The position numbers were made by a program, and so were the translations under genes. From Linnemannia hyalina (lineage: Eukaryota; Mortierellomycota; Mortierellomycetes; Mortierellales; Mortierellaceae), in contig JAHRHY010000008.1 in assembly GCA_019671135.1 (NCBI GenBank), forward strand, positions 1,984,001 to 2,048,000: a stretch of DNA of 64,000 nt, written 5' to 3'. Shown piece after piece: positions 36,753-47,500 of this stretch (within the stretch, counting starts at the first letter, position 1; every line of letters starts with the position of its first letter). The notes beneath the pieces were generated by a model. That model worked only from the letters and a program-made list of their open reading frames with translations, was not told where the DNA came from and ran no database searches.

Positions 36753-39331
36753 GATGGTGACAATTTGCGTTTTTCGAAAAATTATTATCTTGGGGATGGG
36801 TCTGCAGTAAGGAGGACGGAGGAGAGATAAGGAAAGGGAAACAATGTCAGCTTCAGAGAGGAGGACACAAGAGGACGAAGGAAAAAAGAAAGAAAAAAAA
36901 AAAGACAGCAGCATTCACTATCCACACACGAACATGAGTGTTCTCGGATCGGTGTTCAAGGGTCAATTGCCTTGCTAGCGCAGTTTTGTCTTTGTCGTTG
37001 CCTTTTTGCTTGTGATAGTGATAGTGAGGAAAAACAAGGGGTGGGTGAGTGGCTAGTGTGATTGGTATTGTTGTGAGAGAAGAGAGCGAGTGGCAAAGGA
37101 AGAGAGGCGAGAGTATGTGTGAGCGAGTGTGTGCGGTTGTTTGAGCTGAGGAAGAGTGTGTTTTTGAAAAGAGGGTAGGAAGAGAGAAAGAAAAGAGAAG
37201 GGAGAATGAGGAACCAAGAAAAGAAAAGAAAAGAGAAAACTGCCGATCGAAGACCGATCCCTGAAGTGACCCTTTTATCTATTTTTTCATCTACCGCATT
37301 AGCCCTATGAAACGGCTGCGATAATGAACATTTTCATGTGGAGAAGAGACTGTGACACGGGTGTGCACAGGGAGTGAGTCTCTGCTGCACTTATATCTGA
37401 TCCATCGCTCTCAACTTCAACTTTACCCCAGGAACAAACCCACTCTCACAAGGACAAACGATCGAAACCACCATGGATAATAAATGCCGCTTTGTTCTGA
37501 ATGATGACTCTTCATTCTCACTCGTCCAACTCTACGTACATCTCCCGCCGCCAACCTCACTCCTCGTAGAGCATAGTCATCTCCTTCTCTCATCATTAAC
37601 AAAATCCAGTTGATCCGAGAGGCTCGTACAACAGCTTTCTCCATCTCGCAAACCGCATTAGCATTGCCTATCTTCATTCACCATCCCACACATCCCCTAC
37701 CTCTCAACATCGCCTCCACCTTTTTTTCTTCTTATCTTTCCAATGAGCACAACCCCTGTGCCACGGTTTTTTCTCTGAAAAACAATGCAGCGTATAATAG
37801 CCTTGCAGGCTTACGCAGATAATTTTTCAAGATGAATTTTTCCTTTTTTTTTTGTGGCAATCCACATGTTTAGCGCGGAATTAGTCCAAAAACAGGGCTT
37901 CCCGATCCATCTTTTTTTTTCCTCCTTGTCTTTCGTTCGCTTTTCGCATTGAGCAATAACAACAATCCACTTCCTATCCACCCATCTTAAGTGCAGTGTG
38001 TGGGGGCAAGTGATCATTATTTTGGGCTGAACCGATTGACATTGTTGATTGTAGCTGTGTTTTCCCTTTGAGCATTGGGTTATGGGTTTCCATGCCCATG
38101 ACACCTCCAATTTCTAATAAGCAGATCGCAACAACACTGGCATCTTTTCTTTTTCGTAACTGAGATGTCCTGTCATCAACACCTTTCTATTTTCCACCTC
38201 TGCCGCACCATGACACCTCCAATTTCTAATAAGCAGATCGCAACAACACTGGCATCTTTTCTTTTTCGTAACTGAGATGTCCTGTCATCAACACCTTTCT
38301 ATTTTCCACCTCTGCCGCATTACCTGTTTTGGAGTGCATGAACAAAGTGACAAAGTGCTTGGCGATAGAAAAGCAGCGCCTCGGATCTAAGAGAGGACTC
38401 TCCATGAGCTCCTTTTTTCTTGCTCTTCCCTGGGAAATGAGGAGTAATGAAAATGCGCTCTTTTGTCGTGGCGGTAGTGGTGGTGGTAATTGATGCTCTT
38501 TGTGTGTGAAGGTCACACAGCATGACGGCATGACGAACGCGTCTTTTTCATTTTCTCCTACCAAAGCTGTAGTACTTGATTGCCCGAATCGAATTATTCC
38601 CTCACTCACTCATTTTTTTTTTTTGCTATTCACGAATGGGGCTCTACTAAGAGACGTACACTGTATCTTTGCAACATGCATGGCCTACATAGTCAATTGT
38701 TTTCAACTTTGGAGTGACGTATATAATAACGGACCTTTCAATGGCAAGCATCCAATTTAGCCTACATACATACCCGCCAGTGTTTGGTTTGACAGACGAG
38801 CTTGTCTGATTTCCCTAGGCCAATATTGTTTTTTTTTCGCCTCCGAGGTGGCGAAGGCGCATAAATTGGTGTAAATCACGTGTATTTTGACCAGAAACCA
38901 CGGTCATCATCTATTCAATGCCATGGCAACTCTCCATCACCTTGTTTCTTTACTCCATCTTTTCTCATTCATTCATTCCAGTCCACTCAGGAATAAGCAC
39001 TCCATTCAGAATAATAATAAAAGCCTCTCACCTCAGTAACAAACGACATTTTTTTTACTACTTTCTCGGGAATCCATTTTTAGGTAAGGCTGTGCGCCCT
39101 TGTTTCTACAGGAGGAAAAATAAATAAATAGCGCGCTTGCTAGGACAGAAACCTGGGAACAAAAAGGATTCGCGCCACTCCGGTTGTTATCTTATACTTC
39201 CTGTCTTTTTTTTCTTCGACTTGCCATCGTTAGGCGTAAAACAGACAGCCAGCTCAAACGATTATCCTCCTCTCCCCTTTTTCATCCTTTCCTTCCACCG
39301 CTACCAACCATAATCGCACACGCGTCTATCA
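36753..39331. other. 2.6-kb intergenic region with a tandem duplication
   Basis: The part next to 36752 is purine-rich on the + strand (the CT-rich leader of the CofD-like gene). The middle has GA-rich blocks at about 37070-37230. A 112-bp tandem duplication lies near 38.2 kb. The rest is mixed AT-rich sequence. A minus-strand open frame at 38609-38226 runs into the duplication and was not accepted as a gene. Confidence 0.5.
38096..38319. repeat. 112-bp perfect direct tandem duplication, two copies
   Basis: Bases 38096-38207 are repeated at 38208-38319, beginning with CCATGACACCTCC and ending with CTCTGCCGCA. By eye I see no mismatch. There are no terminal inverted repeats and no coding capacity. 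Identical copies suggest a recent slippage event, or an assembly artefact. Confidence 0.93.
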
Positions 39332-39823
39332 ATGAACGCGAAAAAGAAAATCAGATCCAATGATCATCTCGACATCCAACAACATCAACAGCTAAGAGCA
39401 ACCGCCACAGCCATCGATCCCGAAAGCCAGCACTATAATCCCTTCATCGCCCAACAAGCCCAAGAACTAAACCAACTCTTTCGTAAGAAATGGCAGCCGC
39501 GCCTTCAGACCTTCATCAGTATCCTTGCAGACTCAATTCTGTCGGAGCAAGTGGTTTGGATCATGGATAATAAGCCATGGATTACTCTAGCGGATGCTAT
39601 TTCGGGGGTATATGGGGTGTCGACTTTGCATATGGACCCGGTGGTGACCGAGGCGATGATGGAGGACTACAAGAAGGACGGTGGACGAGATGGGGATGGG
39701 GAGGGGTTGAAGGAGAACGAGATGCAGTGTGCTCGTCGACGACAGTGGGAGTCAGATCGGTTGTTGGACGCGGTTCTGACACTCATGCATATCCACGCCG
39801 CCTACAACGCCGTCAAAGCGTAG
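39332..39823 (+). CDS. small orphan protein, 163 residues
   Basis: An unspliced frame from an ATG (MNAKKKIRSN) preceded by CT-rich, leader-like sequence. Composition is ordinary, with helical segments such as FIAQQAQELNQLFRKKWQPR and RLQTFISILADSILSEQVVW, a Gly/Asp-rich loop at about 115-127, and a C-terminal helix with LLDAVLTLMHIHAAYNAVKA. No signal peptide or membrane segment is present. No family recognised. The absence of repeats and the balanced composition favour a real gene over a chance frame, but support is modest. Confidence 0.45.
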   Translation: MNAKKKIRSNDHLDIQQHQQLRATATAIDPESQHYNPFIAQQAQELNQLFRKKWQPRLQTFISILADSILSEQVVWIMDNKPWITLADAISGVYGVSTLHMDPVVTEAMMEDYKKDGGRDGDGEGLKENEMQCARRRQWESDRLLDAVLTLMHIHAAYNAVKA

Positions 39824-40607
39824 TTTCACTTCTGCATTTGTCAGGTGGTACCACAACAAGATACTGTGCAAAATAAACGTCCACTCTATTTTTTGCTGCA
39901 GGCATGTATCTCTTCACGACAGACGGACAAACAACAAACACAAACTGTCAACATTGGGCGTTGACGCGTCTTTGGACGTCGATCTAGACCACCACCGCCG
40001 CCGTTATTAAGCATAACTGCAGGCGCTTGAACTTTTTTCCCCTCGAAAGTGTATCAACTGGTCCATAAAGATCAGAACGTTGCCAAGGACCAAGAGACAA
40101 GGAGCACAAAGACCGGAGTGGGAGTGGGTGCAGAGAGGTTAAAAAAAGAATCGACGTCTAGAGATGGGAATTTTACTTGGGCATGTCGCACCGTCTCGAC
40201 CACCCAATTGCGCGAGGGAGGGGGCGATAAGAAAGTGATGTTTATGAGTTTTTGAGTTCTTGGCAACCAAGAAAAATGGTTGACGCAAGGAAGAGAAGAA
40301 ATTGAGAGCAGGGCAAATTGAAAAAAAGGGACGTAGACTTGGCACGAGCGTGCTTTGTTTTGATAGGGACCAGCGGGAAAGTGGTGGGAGAGAGAGAGGG
40401 AAAATGAAGGGAGGGGACAAGACAAAGTTGCAAAATGGATCAACGGCCCGGGAGAGTGGTATAAAAGGACTACCTATTTCTCTATTCTCCCTTCTCTTTT
40501 TTCTCCAGCAACACAACAACCACTACGACAACCACAACAGCAATAGCCACCCTTTGCTATCTCTCTTCTCAACATCAACACACACAAACCCATCCAACAA
40601 ACAAAAA
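39824..40607. other. intergenic, promoter of the NmrA-like gene
   Basis: Contains the 3' flank of the small orphan frame and, at the right end, a TATA box and a CA/CT-rich leader. Nothing else is recognised. Confidence 0.55.
40460..40467 (+). promoter_or_regulatory. TATA box of the NmrA-like gene
   Basis: TATAAAAG, 148 bp upstream of the start codon. The next 40 bp become pyrimidine-rich, a likely site of transcription start. Confidence 0.7.
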
Positions 40608-41417
40608 ATGACCATCGCCACAACTCATAAAGCCTTCTTTGGTGCAACGGGCGGATGCACAAACGCCTGCCTGGTCCACACCCTCAATGCCGGATTCCAC
40701 GCCACTGCTCTCGCCCGCACACCCTCCAAGCTCGTTGAGATGCTCCAAGCCCAAGGGATCACTCAAGACGTCATGGACGCCCAGCTCACAATCTTCAAGG
40801 GCGACATCTCTGACATCCATGCCATCAAGGACACCCTCACCAACCATGATGCAGGCACCACCGGTACTGTCACCCTTGCCTCGCAGATCATCTCGGGTAT
40901 TGGCGGCACCCCTCAGATGCAGATTTCACTCCGTCGACCCGTGACGATTGATAATCCTGAGGTTTGTGCCACGGCGACAAAGAACATTATCAAAGCTCTC
41001 CAGGAGATCTACAGGACCCAACCCTCGACTGCCTTGCGCAAGCCCTCCATCACCGTTATTTCCACCACTGGTGTCTCGGATACCAAGGAGGATGTTCCTT
41101 TTGCGTTCAGGATCCTATACCACGTCGTTCTGGCTGACCCTCACAAGGACAAGAAGGAGATGGAACGTCTCGTCACCGAGAACACTGGAAACGGAGGAGC
41201 ATTCAGTGGTGCGGTGATTGTTCGACCTAGTCTCTTGACGGGAGATCAGTCTGTGAAGGGAGGACAGGGGTGGGAGAAATTGAGGGTTGGACGGGAGGAT
41301 GAGCCTGCGGTCGGGTACACAGTTCATAGGGCCGATGTCGGACAGTGGATTTTTGAACAGGTTGTCAAGACGGGAGGCGAGGCTCGCTTCGGGCAGCGTA
41401 TTACTCTTACCAACTAG
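40608..41417 (+). CDS. NAD(P)-binding Rossmann protein, NmrA/SDR-like
   Basis: A single exon of 269 residues from the ATG in ACAAAAAATGACC. The frame is open upstream but crosses the TATA box, so the later ATG is the start. The N terminus carries the dinucleotide-binding glycine motif FFGATGGCTNACLVHTLNAG (residues 9-28) followed by a basic residue at the end of strand 2 (ALARTPSKL), which hints at NADP. An acidic loop with IFKGDISDIHAI is typical of atypical short-chain dehydrogenases. No Tyr-x-x-x-Lys active site is evident, which points to the NmrA or NAD(P)H-binding subgroup rather than a classical SDR. It could be a reductase or a redox sensor; the substrate is unknown. The TATA box suggests regulated expression. 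Confidence 0.85.
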   Translation: MTIATTHKAFFGATGGCTNACLVHTLNAGFHATALARTPSKLVEMLQAQGITQDVMDAQLTIFKGDISDIHAIKDTLTNHDAGTTGTVTLASQIISGIGGTPQMQISLRRPVTIDNPEVCATATKNIIKALQEIYRTQPSTALRKPSITVISTTGVSDTKEDVPFAFRILYHVVLADPHKDKKEMERLVTENTGNGGAFSGAVIVRPSLLTGDQSVKGGQGWEKLRVGREDEPAVGYTVHRADVGQWIFEQVVKTGGEARFGQRITLTN

Positions 41418-42168
41418 GGTTTTGATTCCCAACGAACCCCCTCTCCCTTACCTGATTAGCGAATTGTTTCTCATTCATTATATTTCTTCCCGCTATCTCT
41501 TTCCATAATTACCGCTGTACACTAATAAACACAATGACACATTGACCAAAACAACGGCACACAGGAGGCCCCGCGGAAAAGTAAAGAAAGGGAAGACAAC
41601 GGTGTGCTGGGGGTTCAAGGCCAGGGAAAAAGTCAACCCAAACGCGAACGCGAACAAGAGACATAACTACGACGGTGTGTGTTGGTGAGACGTGTGGTGG
41701 TCATAACCTCACGCGTCGCGTCAGTCACAGCAAACGCGCTGATATATCAACCACTATGACCCGTGGGCATATAGGCACGAGAGGTGTCAATTGAGCTGCC
41801 TGCAGATCTTTTTATGCAGTGTCTTTCATCAGCCCACAGGCTGACGATCGACCATATCGCTATTATTTCTTGGGCTCTTTCCCGCCTTCGTTTTTCTACT
41901 TCTTTGTCCCACACGTTTACCCATTTTCTTTTTCTCACCTTCAACCCTTTCACACAATCATGCATCTCCCTTATCCGTCCTTCTTTCACTCTCCGCACCA
42001 CAACAATTGACCGGAAAAAATAATAACAGCCTTAAACAATACGAAATGAAAGGCAGAATGGGGAGTCATTTTGGATTGCTACGTTTAAAGAATCTACAAA
42101 AACCAAAAAAAAACACACACATATACACACACACCCAAGCTGGACCTTGAAGGAAAAAGTGGTTGGTT
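41418..42168. other. intergenic, no gene seen
   Basis: Holds the 3' flank of the NmrA-like gene, a GC-richer stretch with repeated GCGAAC at about 41642-41653, a T-rich stretch and a short CA repeat near 42113-42133. No exon or RNA gene recognised. Confidence 0.5.
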
Positions 42169-42532
42169 TCAGTAGGAAAGAACGTGCATTGCCATATGCT
42201 TGTATCGGGCCGCTCTGGCACTCGCTACGAAAAGGACATGAAAAAAAGACACCCTAACGAGAACTGCGAGTCCTTGTCTCCTTGCACTGCCGCCTTGTAA
42301 AGTCACTTGAACACCAACGCATAATCCTGCGGAATTCCCGCGCCATATTTCGTATTTTAGCCCGACTTTTCCATTGACCCTCAGAATGCCCCGTGCCCGG
42401 CTGTTTGGAGATGCCAACGCATGGCGTTATGGTAATCTTGAAGGTGACCGCCCTTGTCTTCGTAGCATTATTGGCCAGCGTGACTTGAGCCTCCAGATCG
42501 CCTTGATTGACTCTGATTGACAACTGGGCAAT
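42169..42532 (-). pseudogene. possible frameshifted coding relic behind the triple-module gene
   Basis: On the minus strand, sequence reading QLSIRVNQGDLEAQVTLANN and KTRAVTFKITITPCVGIS is protein-like and beta-rich. The likely continuation, ILRVNGKVGLKYEIWRGNSA and LCVGVQVTLQGGSARRQGLA, lies in a different frame, so a frameshift near 42380 separates them. An acceptor-like CTGTAG stands at the upstream edge, but no matching upstream exon was found. It lies 260 bp downstream of the triple-module gene on the same strand and could be the lost 3' part of that gene or an unrelated fragment. Family not recognised. Confidence 0.3.
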
Positions 42533-42792
42533 CTACAGGAACGCGTGTTACGGATAGATGTTAATCCTACTAAAAGATTCATTGCCTCTTCTTTTTACTA
42601 GACGAAGTGGATAAGTCAAATGCTTGTCCCCACTCAGGCACTATAAATGCTGCTCAGGGACAAGCTCATGATAAAAAAAACCGGCTTCTTTACTCGTCTT
42701 TTTCTCTTCATAATATCTGGCGACACGTCACACGCGGTAACAGGGACCTCCTGATCCTGAGGCGACCATAACTGACTGCCCTCACTGACGGA

Positions 42793-44570
42793 TTAGGCGA
42801 CACCCTGTCTGTTGGGACTGACGCTGACAGAGTTGTCCTCGTTGTTGTTTGAGCATAATTGTGGTCCGCAGAGGTCTGTTCGGGGAGCTTCCATATGTGA
42901 GTAGTTGGCTAGAGCCAGTTCCATATGTCCGTGTGGGTTCCGTCCTCTAGATACTGCGGGGGTTTGAGGTACTTCCTGAGGCGAATCTGCTAGCAGTTCC
43001 ATCTGTTGTGATGATGGCGAATCGGTTCCTGGGTCGGTTGGAGCATCTTCCAATACAACATCAAGGGTGACTTCAGGGACACAAGCAATACGAAGCGGGT
43101 CAAGACTATATTAATTGGACAAAGAGTGTGTTATAGTTCCCTTTTTCGTCAGCAAGTATGAACAAACAGCATGCAGCATAAAATAATTGGATAAAGAAGG
43201 GACGTACTCTCGAAAGTCGTCACCCTTGAGGAAGGGGATGACTTTGGTGCCATGCTGGAGATAAAGGGCACCTCGAAAGACGACAAGGACGTCGCTCCAG
43301 AGGATAATTTCGTTTCCTGAGGAAGAGTCAAAGTGGGTGGCGATGTGGACGGTCTTATTCCTGCTGGGGAGGTGTATGGCCTGGACGCCTTGTGGTCTCT
43401 CTGACCGCAGCTTGGGAATGGGTTGTGGGTGTTGATGAGCAAGGTTGGTGTCGACAACAGCTGGGTTGGGGATGAGGGTTTGGTTGGATTTTTTGAGTCC
43501 GAACAGACCAGGGACGACCGAGAGCTTTATGGATGAATCCTTGTCAGCAGTGGAATCCCCAGACTCATTCTGCGTATTTATCATCCGGTGGGTTGAAGAG
43601 GGTACCGACGATGGTGAAGCTGTCGATAACGGTAAGGGGTCCGATGATGGTGAAGGGACCGAAGGCTCACTCAATGAATCTCCTACGACAACATCCAGTA
43701 CAGCCCCTGGAACAGAAGCAATACAATGAGGCATAATCCTATTTTTTTTGAACATGAGCAAAGAACAAAGCTGTCAGAACCCTTTAGTTGTAGCTGTAAA
43801 ATACGCAGCATTGCCGAAAAAGCATAGAAAAATACTGCGATTGTTGGCATACACGTCATGATCGCCATCCCGCAGGAACGGAAGAGTTATATCCTCATGT
43901 TTGACACAACGGAGGCCAGGGAACCGATCTTGGACGTCGCCTAAATATACGACATGTTGCTTCAAGTCTCCGCGATAGACTGCCGCTATCACGACCCGGT
44001 CGGAATCAGGCGAGCCAGCTAGTCGAAATGACTGGTAGGTTGACTGGGATGAATCGTCCTGCTCCAATACACGCGTTTGTCGAAAGCGACTTAGCCGCGA
44101 AGGGACCGAAGGCTCGCTCGGTGAATCTCCCACGGCAACATCCAGTACAACCCCTGGAACAGAAGCAATACAAAGAGGCATCACCCTATTTTTTTTTTGG
44201 AACAAGAGCAAGAACAAAGCTGTCAGAAACCCTTTTGGGTGTAACTAAAAATACACAGCATTGTCGAAAATGCACAGAAAATACTGCGATTGTTGACATA
44301 CTCTGTATTATCGCGATCCCTCAGGTACAGAAGAGTCTTATCCCCATGTTTGATCCGAATTCTACCCCCATGGTTGATCTTATAAACGACAGGGAACTGT
44401 TCTAGGATATCGGCCAAATATGCGACGTGCTGATTCAAGTCTTGGTGATAAACTGTCTTAATTCTTGCAATAACGGCTGGAGAGGACGAGTGAACCAGCC
44501 GAAATGACTGGTAGGTTGACTGAGATGGATCGTCCTGCTCCAATGAAAGCATTCGTCGAAAGAAATTCAT
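42793..44570 (-). CDS. protein of three tandem sensor-like modules split by phase-2 introns
   Basis: Exons 44570-44302, 44185-43853, 43738-43208 and 43105-42793 give 481 residues. Every module has the same plan: a QSFRL-type strand, a stretch such as QHVVYLGDVQDRFP, a PFLRD or PFLKGDD motif, an intron, then a closing motif such as MPLCIASVPGVVLDV. Modules 1 and 2 are very similar; module 3 is diverged (EIILWSDVLVVFRGALYLQH, VIPFLKGDDFR, PLRIACVPEVTLDVV). From memory, similar units stand at the N termini of long Mortierellaceae proteins with NTPase or repeat domains; here the protein ends after a 75-residue disordered tail. I know of no characterised function. All three introns interrupt the module at the same point and in the same phase. 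Possible roles (ligand or partner recognition) are inference. Confidence 0.72.
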
Positions 44571-47500
44571 TTTTTTTTGTCGAAAGAGAGGAGCTAATGA
44601 ATGTACTTATGAGATGAATGCAGCAGGTGGATGAGGTTCAATCAGGGGAAAGAAGTTAGTCTCTAGTCCTTGCCCCATGCCCCCATCCAACACCCAAACA
44701 CGCGTGACTTGAAAAGGTCCATTCAAGCACGTGCACCACATCAAAAATTCAGGGCCAGCACACAACATCAGCTGTAAGTTATTTAGTCTCACTCAGGTGG
44801 TCCGAGATCAATAATTAGTGATAGCGGACAAGGAGGAACAGCCACTCTTTCTTTTTACCTTGTCGACCATCCACAACAAGTCTCTGTTCACAGTTTCTCT
44901 CTTTTCTTTCTTACCCATCAGAACTCAATATCAACAATGCGCTTAATCTCCTTGCCCTCGAGCTTTTACGACACGCGACATGTTGTATCGGTTTATCAAT
45001 GTAGAAAAATGAAAAAAGATGTCAAGTACTCTCGGCTGCAGCGATATCGGCGAGTGGGATACACACAGTAAAAATACGAGCAGGCCGTGAAGGTCAACAT
45101 AGACAACTGTACTTGAAAGGTTGTAGGGAAAGAGCTTCACAGTGAGGACTAAAGAGACCACCCGCATCCAAGATCCTGTGCAAAGATGCTGAAGCGAGGA
45201 AAAGGTCGCCCAATTGAAAGGCGGAATCCCATTCCATAAAAAGATGTGAAGAATGAAGCAAAGACGACAAAACAGCGATCGATCTAGTTCGAACATGCCC
45301 TAGTGGTCTATTAATGAAAACGAACCTCCAGATCGAAAAGATATGTGCCGGCTCCACCGTTCAGTTCGTATACATAACAGAAAAAAGACTGGCCGACGAG
45401 TCCCGAAGCGATCCTCAATGTGTGCTCCATTTGGTAACGCCTACTTTTACCTTTGACGCCATCGCTCCTCGACAAGTCCTTGATTACGCAAATGTTGAAA
45501 AACAACGGTGAAGCGTATCTTGGCATAGCTAGCTGAAAAAGAGGTTACGGACGTTTTTTTTTCTTGTAGGAATGGTCTATGCACGATGCCCGAAAACCAG
45601 AGTAGAAAAAAAAAAAAAAAAAAAACAATGCCACCGCTGTCTCATTCAAAGAACAACACAACACCGCGGCGAACAACATGTCACATCCCTGTAGCTCATT
45701 TCTTTATTGAAGTAATGAAAACAAAATGAATCGACTGTGTGGGAAAGTGAGTGGACAACCTACTGTTGGTCAAATCGTAGTAACAATTGAACAAATAAAG
45801 AAAGAATCACCAAGACATGGGTTTGAACCATCTATCGTCCCGCTGTGTTTTGAGAGAAAAGAAGTGTGCGATAGAAAAAGACAAGGACATCTCGACGTGA
45901 AAAAACGAGCAGCGAAAAATGAATCGCGCTCCCTTTACTGGACTCGATCGCGTTGATTTTCACAGAAGAAAAGGGTGGCGCCAATGCTTTACAAACCTAA
46001 TCGAATCGTCCCAGTTCGATGTTCATATGAAGGTTTTTGTAATCGCTTCTTTTCAGTTGGCTTGTGCTACACAAGCACGTTATTATTACCGACATGGCAA
46101 CCACGAGCATCCACGAGTCCGACAAAACGGCATGCATGTCTCTTAGTTAACGGCTAATTGTCCATTATGCCCAAGTAATATATTTCTCACATGCCATTTG
46201 AGAGTACGTTTACGGCTGGACGATGAAAGAGACACCTGTCAAATTCATTTATTCAATTCCGCTCTCCTTCGAAACGTGAACATCAGCGTGCAAAAATAAG
46301 GGTTCGGACTTTTATTAGACGCACCATCGACATTATGCTCAACGAATACGATACTGGCAACCATGCGATCATAACCTGTTCGCTTCCCTCTTCCTTGTCA
46401 ATGCCAGTTGGTGGCGTCAAAGGTACAGAGATGGAAAATGCATAAATCGATCCTCTTTGATCTGATCGACAAGACAACATGAAACTCCCAGCTTGTTGGT
46501 AATTGCGTATAAAAGTAACCTTCTTCGGTGTTCGTCAGTGTTCATCCGGTACCCGCGTCAGCCCCGACGTTTGATCCCAGTCGGAACTGACCTGCCTCTG
46601 TCAGTCCCCGACGGATCAATCCCTGCCCCTGCGCATGCCCCTTTCCCTAAAATGACGCAAAACATTTTTTCTTCAACTTGCTCTCAATGGTCCCCTCCTT
46701 TCATGTTGTTTATCCGTCCCAACACAACCTTCATCCTCAAAATGTCCAACAGGATGGAGTGTGTCCCAACAAAGGGAAAGAAGGAAGGGCCTGGATTTGC
46801 ATGGTTGTGACCTGTCAAAGAATTTGAGAGCACTTTTGCAGACTCCATCGCCGCGTTATTCTTGTTGACCCTCGATTAGGCTATGTCTTAGTTGTTGTTG
46901 GGTTGTGTTTTACCGTTTTTTTCCTTTGAGTGGGTACGGTGCACGCAGAGGACGCTTTGGACGGGCCAGCGAGGATATGCACGCTGAACGGGAAGGAGAG
47001 GAGTGGAAAAAAATAATATGAGCTGGGGCAGGCAGAGCACTGATCCTCCTACACAAGCGAATGAATGCAAGGGGAGATGAAAGGACATGCAACGATTCTC
47101 CATAAGGAAGAGTGAGTAGGTAGTCTTTCTCCCGTACGTATAAATGACGGCCTTGCATCGTTTGAATATCTGTCACAAGAGGGTAAAAAACATAATGCAA
47201 GGGCGGTTGGGCGGAGATAGCTCTATGACCGAAAAAAAGAAGAGCATAGGATGATGATGAGCTAGAAGAAGAGAGGGAGCATTGAGCAACGAGCTGAAGC
47301 TGAAGCGCTGGAGGTCCGCCCCCCCTCTCCGGCTCCTGTTTCCAATTTTTATGTCTGTAAGAATGACGCCGATAAATGGTCTGCCCTTGCTCACAGAAGA
47401 AAGCGTTTGAGAACCCTTAGTTGAAGGTACAGAAAAAGTCGACAGGTCTTGTGCTGCTGGCAACAGCTGGTTCACTCTCTTTATTCCTCCAACGGGACCA

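Noticed and set aside
38226..38609. A 127-codon minus-strand frame
   Set aside because: Its C-terminal third lies in the 112-bp tandem duplication and the rest shows no recognisable feature. No leader or acceptor supports it.
45094..45526. Overlapping minus-strand frames with partly protein-like sequence
   Set aside because: The only way to join them would need an 18-nt intron, and neither has a credible start or any family signature.
45810..45835. GGTTCAAACC on the minus strand, like the B box of a tRNA gene
   Set aside because: The surrounding sequence does not fold into a T arm with five paired bases, and no A box or acceptor stem was found.
46493..46810. A TATAAAAG followed by a 105-codon + strand frame
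   Set aside because: The frame overlaps the TATA box itself, and the later in-frame ATG gives only about 50 residues without any motif.
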